Below the pieces are notes generated by a model. It worked only from the letters and a program-made list of their open reading frames with translations. It had not been told where the DNA came from and did not search any database. 64,000 nucleotides of DNA from Saposhnikovia divaricata (taxonomy: Eukaryota > Streptophyta > Magnoliopsida > Apiales > Apiaceae): the NCBI GenBank assembly GCA_036435485.1, contig CM071598.1:175718148-175782147 (forward strand), read 5' to 3'. Made by a program: the position numbers and the translations under genes. Shown in pieces: positions 22,886 to 35,432 of this stretch; the first letter of the stretch is position 1, and each line of letters opens with the position of its first letter.

Positions 22886-25303
22886 ATGGTTCAAACACGA
22901 AGAACAACATCAGCCTCGACTGAGGCCATACCTCTTAGCTCTGCTCCACCTGCCACTTCTGATCCACCTATCACTATTGAAGAAGTGCAAGTACCCCCTT
23001 CAACAGGGGCGATCATTCAACCTCTAGTCTCTCAACCTCCAGGGACGATTCCCCATGTTGAGGGGACTCTACCGGTGGTTGTCCATCAAGGCCAAGAAAC
23101 CAACCCTCTTCAGATGGTAGTTTCTTCTCTTGATAATGTAAACCGCACGTTACCCTCAGGGGTACCGATCCATACTACGGATCTCCCCGCAAATACCAAC
23201 CCGATGTATGGTCTGCATAACTACCCTCCTGCTACTCGATGTGTTGGAACAAGCGGCCATGCCTTGCTGATTCAGGAGCCTCCTTATAATAGGGGGTTGG
23301 GCCGTGATCAGGAATATGATGACTACTCTGGCCCCTATACTGACGATTCGTCATCTGAGGACGATGATCATGATGAAGCCCCGACGAGGCGATGTGCTAG
23401 CAAAGAACCTCTAAGGAGGATACGAAGTATCCATGATGGACCCCCTTTGACAACTGCTGAGAGGATAAGGGCTCATGAGGCCGAGATCCTAAAACTAAAG
23501 GACGGCATGGCGAGAGAGCATGCGAGACAAAATCAAAATTGACCTCTTCCAACTATAGAAGGGATTCCCCTCATTGATCTGGAAAGGCCTTCAAGGAGGC
23601 CAAGAAGGGCTGATTCCCCAACTGGAAGAACAAGAAGGGTGGAAATCCCCAAGGGAAACCCCAAAGATCTGATGCCTCTTGGAGATCCGGACGATCCCAC
23701 ACCCCCGTTTACTGAGGAGGTGATGAATGCTCGTATTTCTAGGAAGTTCAAGATGCCGACGATTAAGGCTTATGATGGAACGGGTGATCCCGCAAATCAC
23801 ATCAGGACGTTCTCAAACGCACTTCTTTTGTAGCCTGCAAGTGATGCCCTAAAGTGTAGGGCGTTCCCTCAAACGCTGTCGGGCATGGCTCAAAGATGGT
23901 ATAGCCGGTTGCTTGCAAATTCGATTGGCTCTTTTAAGGAGTTGAGTGCTGCTTTTGTCAGTCAGTTCATCAGCGAAAGAGTTCATGAGAAAAGTTCTGC
24001 GTCTCTTATGTACGTAGTGCAAGGAAAGAATGAGAATATGAGGGATTACCTCAAGCGATTTACTAAAGAGACATTAAATATCACTGATTTGGAGAACAAG
24101 GTGGCTATGGTAGCCCTAGATCACGGAACCACGGATCTCTTCTTTAAAAGGTCATTGGCAAAGCATTCCCCTGAGAATATGGCTGAGCTCCAACGTAGGA
24201 ATGATAAATATATCAAAGCTGAGGATAGCATGAAGAAATAAGCTACAGCAGGTCATGGAGGGGGTAATAACGACTCTAAGAAACTAAAGCAAGAGCAATA
24301 GTACGATGCTAAGGACAAATATCCCCGAACTAGCAAGGACTCCGACTCTGCTCTAGGACCGAGGTTCGCTGATTATGCAAGGCTGAACACTCCCAGAAGT
24401 CGATTCTTGTTGGACATTGAGAAAGATAAATGGTTGAAACCACTCAAGGGTGATCCTGCAAAGAGAAACAAGAATCAGTATTGTAGATTCCACAAGGATG
24501 TGGGGCATGACATTGATGATAGCAAGCAACTCAAAGATGAGATCGAGTTCTTGGTCCGTAGAGGGAAGCTGAGCCACTGCACTAAGGGTGAAGATCGTGG
24601 TAATCAGAGAAGAGAGTATGATAGGAGCGATGATGATCAAGATCGCAACCCACAGCCCCGAGGGCCAGTAATCAACATGATCTCAGGAGGCCCAACCGCG
24701 GCAGGGACAACAAAGAATTCCCGAAAGGCTTATACCAGAGAAGTGATGCACATTATTGGAGAAACGCCTAAACGTGCAAAAATTGAGGTAGCAATCAGGT
24801 TCGATGATTTAGATCTCGAAGGGGTAAAGTTCCCCCATGACGACCCGCTGGTCATAAATCCTATGATTGGAAATTCAGAGGTGAAACGAGTCTTGATAGA
24901 CAATGGAGCTTCTGTGGAAATCTTGTTTCATGACGCATTTATAAAGATGGGGTATAATGACTCTCAATTGATCCCCTCCAACATGCCTATATACGGGTTT
25001 AATAGAGTAGAATCCAAAGTTGAGGGAACTATTCAGTTGCCCGTCACCATCGGACAGAAGCCGATAGAGGCCACTCAGATGTTGAACTTTTTGGTTATCA
25101 AAGCATCTTCTACTTACAATGCCATCCTCGAGAGGACTGGACTCCACGCTTTTAAGGCTGTGGCCTCTACCTATCACATGAAGATCAAGTTTCCAACTAG
25201 GAATAGTGTAGGAGAACAAAAAGGTGACCAAAAAATGGCTAGGAGCTGTTATGTAGCCGCGTTCAGGCCTGATGGAGTCGGGGGGGCAGGTCCTTCCGAT
25301 TGA
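22886..25303 (+). pseudogene. gag-pro: gag-protease of element C, four in-frame stops
   Basis: One frame runs from the ATG at 22886 to 25303, broken by TGA (23540-23542), TAG (23831-23833), TAA (24239-24241) and TAG (24299-24301). The N-terminal part is Pro/Thr-rich and then acidic. The retrotransposon gag core lies at about 23740-24240 (TIKAYDGTGDPANHIRTF, then LSGMAQRWYSRL). A Cys-His phrase (CRFHKDVGHD) follows at about 24481, and an aspartic protease with its active site in VLIDNGASVEIL lies at about 24890. Element D at 62829 supplies the unbroken comparison at 23831 (CAG there), so that stop is a C-to-T change. The start is shared by C and D and lies 14 bases after the primer site. Confidence 0.9.
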
Positions 25304-25369
25304 AGACATGGATGTCCACAGTGATAAGGTACACCAAGAAAGGCCAGCAGAGGACATCATACATATGCC

Positions 25370-25800
25370 TCGGACAGCCATCAAGGCTAAGGTGTTAACT
25401 GACTTTGTGGTTGAATGTACCATTGGCAACCAAGAAGTCGGGGGGTAGGAGATAGTACCCCAAGCAGGAAGTGAACTTCAGAATAAGAATGAGGTGACCA
25501 GAAGGAGTAGTGGGTGCTCTATTTTGATGGAGCATCAAAAAAAAATCAAGTGGTGCAGGCCTAGTCTTGCAAAGCCCCGACGGGTTCAAATTATCCTAGT
25601 AGGACTAAGCTTCATATTTATCTAGTAGAAGTAGAAATAAGGTTCGATGAAATCATTGCAGAGCATGTTGCTCCGAGTAGGACAATAGTACTCTATGTAA
25701 GGGTTGAACCCATTTGAAGTTATTAATGCAAGTTTGTTTTCCATTCATTTTTTATGTGATTTTATTTATGTACCAAGCACCCGATGTGTGTAAGTCGAAG
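25370..25800 (+). pseudogene. Displaced RNase H and 3' spacer fragment inside element C
   Basis: 25376-25590 matches the tether-to-RNase H region of element A (about 845-1065: the phrases TAIKA, DFVVECTI, NQEVGG, and then YFDGAS in another frame). 25625-25735 matches the spacer just after integrase in element A (about 2735-2830). In element A these lie 1.7 kb apart and downstream of reverse transcriptase; here they are joined and lie upstream of it. 25800-26207 shows no clear coding match. Confidence 0.75.
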
Positions 25801-26207
25801 ATGACCAAGTACTGAAAATAAAAGAACATATGAATGAAAAAAAGCACACGCATAGAAAAGGTTCTGAAGGATCAACAGTTGGATTACAATACAATCAAAA
25901 TTCAAGTCCATAAAGGACCCTGGATACAAGATAAGATGAACAATTACACCACATGTGGCCGCTTAAGCCATGCAAGGCTAACAACAGACCTTGAATCTCA
26001 ACCAAGGATCAGGTAATCCAAAGACATCCTTGACCAAGACCAGGGAGTCCAAACCAGGGAGTCCAAGAAAACCAAGAAGGTCCGGTAACTAACTTTGAAA
26101 CTTGTATTCATATCTCTGAGCAAGGCATGATGCCCTTGTTCCCATGAAGGGCTAAGCCAAAGTGCTTTTAAATCCTTTATCAAACTACTCCACCATTAAA
26201 AAGGTTA

Positions 26208-27656
26208 CATATATTGGAGCTTCTTTGAAAGAACCCTTGAAGGGTAGATTGATAGCGTTCTTACAAGAGAACGGTGATGTACTTGCTTGAACAGTAGCTG
26301 ACATGCCAGGGATTGATCCCCAATCATAACTCACAAGTTAAATGTCGATCCTAAGCAGAAGAAAAGGAATTTTGCTCCTGAAAGGCAAGTGGCCATTAAG
26401 CAAGATGTAGACAAGCTCTTAGAAGCTAGTTTCCTTGAAGAGATTCAGTTCCCCGAATGGTTGGCTAACCCCGTGATGGTCAAGAAGGCGAATGGAAAGT
26501 GGAGGATGTGTATAGACTTCACCGATTTAAATGGTGCACATCATAAGGATTGTTTCCCTCTACCAAGGATTGACACACTGATAGATGTCACAGCTGGGCA
26601 TGAGATGTTAAACTTCATGGATGGGTTCAGTGGCCACAACAAAATTAAGATGCACAAGGATGACATCCCCATGGATGCCACTTAACAACGATTGGTGAAT
26701 AAGATATTTGCCCATCTAATCGAGAAAACCATGGAGGTCTATGTTGATGATATGTTAGTTAAGAACCTTTTCACGAAAAACCATATTAAGCACCTCAGAG
26801 AGGCATTTAAAGTGCTAAGGCACCACAAGATGATGTTGAATCCAACCAAGTTTGCCTTTGGCGTTGGATCAAGAAAATTTTTGGGTCTGATGGCTTCGAA
26901 GCGAGGCATAGAAGCCAACCCTGATAAGATCAAGGCGATTGGACATGGAGCCACGTCATTCTGTAAGAGATGTGCAGAAGTTGACTGGACGAGTTGCAGC
27001 ATTGGGGAGATTCTTCTCCAAATCTGGTGATAAGTGTTTTCCTTTCTTCCAATCATTGGAGAAAGTAAAGAACTTTGAGTGGACACCTGAGAGCCAAGAG
27101 GCCTTTGAACAATTAAAGAAATACATTATTGAAGCCCAGTTGTTGGCAAAACCTAGTCCCGGGGAGACTCTTTACCTCTATTTAACGGTGTCTGAACAAT
27201 CACTAAGTGTCGTCCTCATTCGAGAAGAAAACAAAGTTCAGAAACATATCTACTATGCGAGCAACATGGAGCAGAATTGAATTACTCTCCAATCAAGAAG
27301 TTTGCTTTGGCATTGGTAACAACCCTGAGAAAGCTACGATCGTACTTTCAGGCACATAAGATTGATGTCCTGGTGGACCAGCCTTTTAGGAACATACTCC
27401 ATGGCCCGAAAATCATTGGTAGGCTCATCAAGTGGGAAATCGAGTTAGGGGAATTTTATATCAAGTATAAGCGAGATACGGCCATCGAAGCCCAAGCCAT
27501 ATAAGCTGACTTTGTGGTTGAACGTGCCATTAACAACCAAGAAGTCGAGGGGCAAGAGGTATTAGCCCAAGAAGGTTGGAATCCTAGAATCAATATACAT
27601 GACCCTGAAAGAATAGTGGGTGCTCTATTTTGACGGAGCGTCAAAAACAAAATCTT
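26208..27656 (+). pseudogene. pol: Reverse transcriptase-RNase H remnant of element C
   Basis: Reverse transcriptase starts near 26208 (GASLKEPLKGRLIAFLQENG), with a stop where Trp is expected (near 26288) and frame changes before 26389. The fingers region is clear at 26389-26685 (WRMCIDFTDLN, CFPLPRIDTLID), as is YVDD at about 26740-26751. A stretch of about 30 codons just before QRLVNKIF is missing compared with element A. The tether RNase H follows to about 27510 with two frameshifts and a stop. The match ends abruptly in the first motif of the second RNase H near 27650, and integrase is absent. This copy cannot encode its own transposition. Confidence 0.88.
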
Positions 27657-28138
27657 ACTATAAAGTAGTATGGAGAATAAATTCTAAGGCTAAGGATTGA
27701 AGGCTTGAACCTCAAAAACTCAACACAAAATTTAAGCCATGATGGCCAACAAGGCTATTCGCCTCCAATCGAGCTTGTCGTTTGAACTCAATGCCTTAAA
27801 TTGAGAGTCGTCAATCAAATTGAAACCTGAGCAAGGTTCTATGAGCATAAGAAGAAGGTTAGACTCCTAGAATCAAGATAGAGGGTAGACAACCAGCCAA
27901 GGCACACCAGACTTGAGGTTAAGCGCTAAGGAGCAAGTAGACTTCCTGAACGATCAACCTAGAAGTAAGACCTCCCCCATGTGAAATGAGGGGGAAATAA
28001 AAACTAAGGGACTTCATCATTACTACATCTTAGAATGAGAGTTAAGGGTTGATGATAACCAACAATCACGAATGAATTCAAGGTTTTGAATCAAAGATTC
28101 AGTAAACAAGTTAAGGCCCAGAAGGTCACGAGGACTAA
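27657..28138 (+). other. Non-coding 3' part of element C, left of the nested insertion
   Basis: No integrase match and no convincing reading frame is seen. The last five bases, ACTAA (28134-28138), are the target duplication of the minus-strand insertion and recur at 55724-55728. Confidence 0.6.
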
Positions 28139-28599
28139 TGTTATCACAAAATCACGCAAGCGTACGTGGTCACAAGTAATATATAAGGTTAAGTCCAAAT
28201 TCGTTTCCACAGGGATCAAGTTATGGTTCTTTTCAGTAAATGCACCTATTCAACAATGTATGATCTTAATTCACTGCTAAGACAATAAAGAAATTGAGGT
28301 TTTAATTAACTAAATTAAACTAAGATGCAAAGTAAGAACTAATTAACTAATGAGAATTAAATCTGAATTACTTATAAGAATAAAAACATGGGATCCTAAC
28401 TTCATTATCTACTTCACTTAGAGTCGCAGCCTTTAATCAACACATGTGATGGTTTTGATATCTGATCAGACAACACGAAATAAGTATACGCTACTTCTCA
28501 GTATACGAATACCAAACTACGCATGCATCCACAAAAGAGATAGAAGATGGGTAGACACCAAATATGTTTAGACCCTATATCTCTATAGAATTTGAAAAC

Positions 28600-29613
28600 T
28601 GTTAGGAATATGTTGTACTTGATGATAACTTCACAATCAATCAAATTGTATAAGGTTTTGTAGCTGTCAACGGATGAGGATTTATAACTCTATCCGTTGA
28701 CAGGTAGCTCATCAACGGATGAGGTTTTGTAGCATACTGCAGTATCTCTATGTTATCAGTTGATAGTTTTTTTATCCACAGTCATGTTGACCATCAACGG
28801 ATAGGCAGAATAGGGTAGCAAATTGTAAATAAGTTATGCTATGTAATTCTGTCTAAGTGAAAGTGTATCAACAGATGAAGACAAAACTCTATCAACGGAT
28901 ACAACTCAAATCCACTCTATCAACGGATACAGCTCAAGTCTCAATATCAACGGATACAGGTCAATACATCATCAACGGATGTCAGTGTACAATGTCAACG
29001 GATAATCATGGACACTGTCTTCTATGATTAGCTGGGGATTAGCAGTTGATAAGGACATGTTTGACTGACAGATCACATGGGTTGATAGTAGATACAAAAA
29101 GCGGTATGGCAGCCATACTTTGGAAACACAGAAGAAAGAAGCATTCCATTTACACTATGAATACAAGAAAGGTGCAGGAGACATGTCTGAACACAAGGAC
29201 AACCTTTCGGCTACATGTGTATTTGGAGTGTAGTAGCAAGTCAACTAGAATTAGATTAATATTATCTTATTCCAGTAGTACTTGTAAAACTTGGGATTTA
29301 TAACCAAGTGTAGCAACTCTTTGTAGGTTAAGAAAACAGATACATTTTGCTTAGGGTTTCTATTGAATATTTTTAGAAAGCAAAGAGTTGTAAAACAGAA
29401 GCTGTGTACTTTTGTATCACAGAGTTTTCTTCGAATAAAAGCTTCAGGTGGTGCATTTAACCACCTGATTTTTATGTGTTTGTGCATTAATCTTTTTACA
29501 GCAATTATCTAAGTATAGATTTCTGGAGTTCTTATCAGAAATTTATAAATATCAAGAATTGTATTCAACCCCCCCCTTCTACAATTATACAAGTGTGTAA
29601 TCTGGGAATAACA
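28600..29613 (+). repeat. 5' LTR of Copia element, with nine copies of TCAACGGAT
   Basis: TGTTAGGAAT...GGGAATAACA. It holds the 9-mer at 28667, 28712, 28794, 28892, 28920, 28947, 28972 and 28995, reversed at 28692, and a near copy (TCAACAGAT) at 28868. From 28868 to 28995 the spacings are 24, 28, 27, 25 and 23. A poly-C run lies near 29568. Confidence 0.95.
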
Positions 29614-29615
29614 AT

Positions 29616-29627
29616 TGGTATCAGAGC
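29616..29627 (+). other. Primer binding site of Copia element (initiator tRNA-Met)
   Basis: TGGTATCAGAGC, the standard plant Copia site complementary to initiator tRNA-Met, two bases after the LTR. Confidence 0.93.
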
Positions 29628-29672
29628 AAGCTTCTAACATATTTGAAGTTTAAAGATCAACACACTTCCAAC

Positions 29673-32083
29673 ATGTCTAAGAAGGATTATGGAGTAAAGA
29701 TTCCAGTTCTTGATAGAGAAAATTACTTTCACTGGAAAGTAAAAATGCGTCTACATCTCTCGTCTATTGATGACGGCTTTGTGGATTGCATTGACAAGGG
29801 TCCTCATGTTCCAATGAAGACTGCAACAAGAGTTGGCCTGGCTGAAGGTGTGCCTGACACTCTCATTCCCAAACCTGTTTCTGAGTGTGTCTTGAAGATA
29901 TTACAGAAGTCCACAAAGACAAAAATACCATGAATATTCTGTTCAATGGTCTAGAAACAGACATGGTTGACAATGTTATTAACTGTACTACCGCCAAGGA
30001 AGTATGGGACACTGTTCAAACCCTTTGTGAAGGAACAGAACAGGTAAGGGAAAACAAGATGCAACTACTAATCCAACAGTATGAACATTTTCACTTTAAG
30101 AGTGGAGAAACATTGAATGATACATTTAGTAGATTTCAAAAGCTGCTAAATGGTTTGAAACTGTATGGAAGAATCTATCAAGTTAAAGATTCTAATCTCA
30201 AATTTCTGAGATCACTGCCCAAGGAATGGAAGCCAATGACTGTTTCTCTAAGAAACACTCAAGAGTACAAGATATTTACTCTTGAAAGGCTCTATGGAAC
30301 TTTAAAGACCTATGAGCTGGAAATGGAGCAGGATGAAGAGATTGAGAAGTCTCAAAAGAAAAGTGGGTCAGTTGCACTTGTTGCCAACTTGGAGCAAAAG
30401 GAGGAAAGGACAGAAACTGCTAGTTCTACACCAAACAGGGAGGTTTGTAAAGGTAGAGCAGAATCAAGCAGGATCAAGGAAAAGGTGTCTGAGGAATTGA
30501 ATGTTCTTCAGCAGGATGAATTGGATGAGATAGATGAGCACTTAGCTTTTCTATCTAGGAGATTCTCTAAGCTGAAATTCAAGAGAAACTCTGGGGTGGC
30601 CAAGCCATTTAACAAGGATTTTTCCACAAGCAACTATGTGGATAAATCCAAAATTAAATGCTACAATTGTGGAATTGCTGGTCACATGATAAGTGAATAC
30701 AGGAAACCTAGATCTGAGAACAAGGGAAAGTCAACTGAGGCTGTTGACTATAAGAAGAAATATTTTGATCTTCTCAGGTAGAAAGGAAAGGCATTCTTGA
30801 CCCAAGAGTATGACTGGGCTGTTGATGACAATCATTCTGATGATGATGATGTTGAGTTAGTCAACCTTGCTTTAATGGCTGATTCTGGAGAGCAGGAAGC
30901 AAGTTCAGCTAGCAATCAGGTATTTTCTACTAATCTCTCTGAGCTCACCAAAGAGGAATGCAATAGTGTTATAGATGAAATGTCTACTGAACTATATCAC
31001 TTAAGTGTTACTCTTAAATCACTTACTAAAGAGAACAATAGGATTAAAGAGTCTAATCTGTTTTTAAGTGATAGAAATGCTGCTCTAGAAACTCAATTTC
31101 TAGAATTTGAGAAAATGAGAGTTGATTGCAATAATGCTAAAAGTGAACTTGAAGCTGTGTTAAAAAGAGAATTGATTTTAAAAGACCAGCTTGAAAAAGA
31201 ATAAGGGATAATTGCTAAATTTCAAAGTTGTAGGAATATTTCTCAAAACATAATAGAAGTTCAGGGAATAGAATCGTTTGTGAAGGATACCTGGACTCAA
31301 AAGATAAAGGAGCTAGAACCTGGCCTTGGGGATCTAGAGACTATTTGTGAATCAACGGATAGTGATCATCCGTTGACAGATGAACCGTCAACGGATGAGA
31401 GGTATCCGTCGACTAAAAAAAAGTGTGTTAGTAAGAAGGAACTCAGGAAACTGGATATCAAGTATGGTCCAGTCAACAAGAATTTTGTTAGTGGTGAGTG
31501 CAGCAAAACCAAATCCAGTGGGAAGGCTAAGGCAGGTGATTTACACAACAAAAAGGCTGTTGGTAAATCAGATACTGAAAAGGTAAAAATTGAGGATAAA
31601 AAGAAAAAGAACAGAAATGGTAAGATAGGCATCAACAAGAAAAACAATTACTCTCCTGACAAGTTTGCTCCTAGGAAAACTTGTAGTAATTGTAATAGTG
31701 TCAATCATCTATCTTCTAATTGCAAGATTGTCAACAAGGCTCCTGTTCATGTACCTCAACCAATGCCATGTATGCCTGCAATTCCTGTTATGCCTGGTTT
31801 GTATCAAAATGCTAGTTTTTCAAATCCATATGTGAACATGTCATATGTGTCTAATCCTTACTTTCAATCTATGAATGTGCCACAAATGTCATGGAACATA
31901 CCTAACATGAATAATATGTATGCCAATTTTCCACACATGCATGCATCAAATATTCATGCAAATGAGCATTTGTCAAACCCCATCACTCAAGCATTTACAC
32001 CTAAGTCGAAGAATGCTAAGAGTGCAAAGTCAAAGGCTAACAAGAAAGGACCCAAGGAAGCTTGGGTACCAAAATCAACTTGA
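29673..32083 (+). pseudogene. gag: gag of Copia element, one frameshift and two stops
   Basis: The frame starts at 29673 (MSKKDYGVKIPVLDREN; another in-frame Met is at 29643) and shifts between about 29885 and 29930. It then runs to the TGA at 32081-32083, broken by TAG (30779-30781) and TAA (31202-31204). The gag core spans about 29690-30350. A CCHC knuckle near 30658 (CYNCGIAGHMISEY) has Tyr where the last Cys is expected. A second knuckle (CSNCNSVNHLSSNC, 31682-31723) is complete. The region 31340-31415 encodes Ser-Thr-Asp repeats carrying the TCAACGGAT motif. Gag forms the virus-like particle that packages element RNA. Both stops fit a C-to-T change from CAG or CAA. Confidence 0.88.
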
Positions 32084-35000
32084 TTTGTTTTTGAAATGTG
32101 TGCAGGGAAACAGAAGGAATCTATGGTACCTAGACAGTGGATGCTCTAGGCACATGACAGGAGATTCAACCCTTCTCACAGAGTTCAAGGAAGGAGCTGG
32201 CCCTAGAATTACCTTTGGAGATGACAGCAAAGGATATACTAAGGGATATGGCCTGATTTCAAAAGACAATGTCATCATTGAAGAAGTGGCTTTAGTTGAA
32301 GGTTTGAAGCACAATTTGCTGAGTGTCAGTCAGATTTGTGACAAAGACTATGAAGTAAAGTTCACAAAAGAAGCCTGTGTTGTTTCTGCCAAGGAAGACA
32401 ACAATGTGGTATTGACAGGCTTTAGAAAAGGAAATGTTTACATAGCTGACTTCAATTCAGCATGCTCAGAATCCATTACTTGTCTCTTCAGCAAAGCAAG
32501 TAAGGATGAGAGTTGGCTATGGCATAAGAAGCTGTCACATTTGAATTTTAAAGTTATGAATGATTTGGTAAGAAAGGATCTTGCTAGAGGAATCCCTCAA
32601 TTGGAGTTTGTCAGAGATGGACTGTGTGATGCCTGCCAATTAGGGAAACAAAAGAAATCATCCTTCAAAAGCAAGACAGAGTCATCCATTGTTAAGCCTC
32701 TTCAATTGCTGCATATGGACTTATTTGGTCCAGTAAATGTTATGTCTATTTCAAAGAAGAAATACTGTCTGGTGATTGTAGATAATTTTTCTAAGTTCAC
32801 ATGGACCTTCTTCCTGCACTCCAAGGATTGTGCAAGTGAAATCATCATCAATCACCTCAGAATACTAAACAATGGTTCTGAAGACAGGGTACAAAGAATC
32901 AGGAGTGACAATGGTACTGAATTCAAGAATTCCACAATGAAGATTTTCTGTGAAGAAAATGGAATTGTCCATGAGTTTTCTGCTGCCAGAACACCTCAAC
33001 AAAATGGGGTTGTTGAAAGGAAAAACAGAACTCTCATTGAAGCAGCTAGAACAATGTTAATTGAATCAAGGTTACCAACATATTTCTGGGCTGAAGCTGT
33101 CAACACTACATGCTTTACTCAGAATATTTCCTTGGTCAATCAAGCTAGAGGAATGACTCCTTATCAGTTATTAACCAACAAGAAACCAACTTTAGCTTTC
33201 CTACATGTCTTTGGATGTAAGTGTTTTGTGCTAAGGAATCATGGAGATAACTTGCGCAAATTTGAAGCAAAGGCAGATGAAGCTATTTTCGTTGGATATG
33301 CAGCAGGGAAAGCCTACAAGGTCTACAATCTAAGAACCAACATTGTTATGGAATCTGTACATGTTGTGTTTGATGATCAAAAGATTCTAGGCCTAAATGA
33401 TGAAGGTTCCCATGAAAAGTTGGAATTTAAGAATGAAGGTGAAGGAAGAATGTACTATGATGATGATGAGGACAATGAAGATCATGACCACAGAGATCCA
33501 CCTAGAGCTGTTATACCAACTAGAAGTAATGCTTACACTGAAAATGAAGCATCCGTTGACAGTCATTCTGCAACATCCGTTGACACTATTAGAGATGCAT
33601 CCGTTGATAGAGATTCTCAAGCATCCGTCGACAGGCAAAATGATGCATCCATTGACAGTCAACTTCATAATTCAGCAAGGACAACAAACTCAGGGGGAGT
33701 TTCTCAAGGTCAAAATTCAATGCTAAATCAACATGATCATGCTCATGGAAATGAAGCAACCTCATCAAGATCAAACCTTCCACCTGCAAGAAAATGGACT
33801 AGAGATCATCCATTTGAGTTAATTATTGGTGAATCAAATTCAAGAGTCCAAACTAGAAGGGCCACTCAAGCAGAATGTCTATACAGTAGCTTCCTGTCTC
33901 AAGAGGAACCTAAGAAAGTGGAAGATGCCCTTCTAGATCCAGATTGGGTGTTAGCAATGCAAGAAGAGCTAAACCAATTTGAAAGAAATAAAGTATGGAA
34001 ACTTGTGCCCAAACCTGATGATAGAAGTGTCATAGGTACTAAATGGGTTCTCAAGAATAAGACAGATGAAAATGGCATAATTGTGAGGAATAAAGCTAGA
34101 TTAGTGGCAAAAGGCTATTCTCAAGAAGAAGGAATAGATTTTGATGAAACTTTTGCTCCAGTGGCAAGACTTGAGGCAATAAGAATCTTTCTAGCCTATG
34201 CAGCACATGCCAATTTCAAAGTCTATCAGATGGATGTCAAAAGTGCCTTTCTAAATGGGGAACTGGAATAAGAGGTCTATGTCCATCAACCTCCTGGCTT
34301 TGAGGATCCAGAATTTCCAGGATATGTATATCTTCTCATGAAAGCACTTTATGGTCTGAAGCAAGCACCAAGAGCCTGGTATGACACTTTATCTCAATTT
34401 CTTTTGGAGAACCACTTCACTAGAGGTACAGTAGATAAAACCTTATTTCATAGGAATATTAATGGCTCTTCAATACTTGTTCAAATCTATGTAGATGATA
34501 TTATTTTTGGGTCTACAGATGAGAAGCTTTGTAAAAGGTTTGCCAAACTTATGCAAAGTAGGTATGAAATAAGCATGATGGGTGAATGAACTTACTTTCT
34601 TGGCCTACAAGTAAAGCAAGTTAATGAGGGCATTTTCATAAGTCAAACAAAATATATTTATGATCTCTTAAAGAAATTTGACTTAATGGATTGTACATCT
34701 GCAAAAACACCTATGGCCACTGCAACTAAGCTTGAGTTGAATACTAAGGAAAAGTCTGTGGACATCTCAAGCTATAGAGGCATGGTAGGTTCACTTCTAT
34801 ACCTAACAGCTAGTAGACCTGATATAATGTTTTCTACTTGTCTTTGTGCTAGATTTCAAGCTGACCCTAGAGAGTCTCACTTAATAGCTATTAAAAGAAT
34901 CTTCAGGTATCTCAAGGGAACACCAAACCTTGGCATTTGGTACCCAAGAGAATCTGGTTTTGGCCTAACTGGCTATTCAGATGCAGATTATGCAGGTTGC

Positions 35001-35432
35001 AGAGTTGATAGGAAAAGTACTACAGGTTCCTGTCAATTTCTAGGAAATAGGCTTGTTTCATGGCTCAGTAAGAAACAAAACTCAGTATCCACTTCTACAG
35101 CTGAAGCTGAGTACATTGCTGCTGGAAGCTGTTGTGCACAGATTCTATGGATGAGAAATCAACTCATTGACTATGGTCTAAAAGTTGAGAAGATTCTAAT
35201 TTTCTGTGACAACACAAGTGCTATTGCCATCACAGGGAATCCAGTGCAACATTCAAGAACCAAGCACATTGACATCAAATACCACTTCATTAGAGAACAT
35301 GTGATGAATGGTACAGTAGAAATGCACTTTGTGCCAAGTGAAATGCAGCTTGCAGATATCTTCACCAAGCCTCTTGATGAATCCACATTCACAAGATTGG
35401 TAGGTGAGCTAGGTATGCTTAACTTGTCATAA
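32084..35432 (+). pseudogene. pol: pol of Copia element (protease, integrase, RT, RNase H), two stops
   Basis: The frame differs from that of gag, so pol would need frameshifting or is displaced by an indel near 32084. It carries the protease motif YLDSGCSRHMTG (about 32130); a pre-integrase zinc finger; integrase with catalytic Asp in HMDLFGP, Asp in RSDNGTEF and Glu in NGVVERKNR; a linker with five 24-nt repeats (33550-33669); reverse transcriptase (KWVLKNKTDENG, then YVDD near 34488); and RNase H with SDADYAG, TAEAEY and DNTSAI. Stops are TAA at 34269-34271 and TGA at 34587-34589, both inside reverse transcriptase. The rest is well preserved, as expected for a recent insertion. Confidence 0.93.
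33550..33669 (+). repeat. Five 24-nt tandem repeats with a conserved core in the pol linker
   Basis: Cores ATCCGTTGA or near copies start at 33551, 33575, 33599, 33623 (ATCCGTCGA) and 33647 (ATCCATTGA), exactly 24 nt apart. The other 14 or so bases of each unit vary freely. Each unit adds eight residues beginning Ala/Thr-Ser-Val/Ile-Asp between integrase and reverse transcriptase. Confidence 0.93.

Noticed and set aside
28667..29003. CRISPR-like array (short repeat with 23-28 nt steps)
   Set aside because: The repeat is only nine bases, occurs on both strands and in coding sequence, and the genome is a plant; there are no cas genes.
33393..33668. Minus-strand 91-codon frame with repeated Val-Asn-Gly-Cys pattern
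   Set aside because: It is the antisense shadow of the 24-nt repeats in pol.
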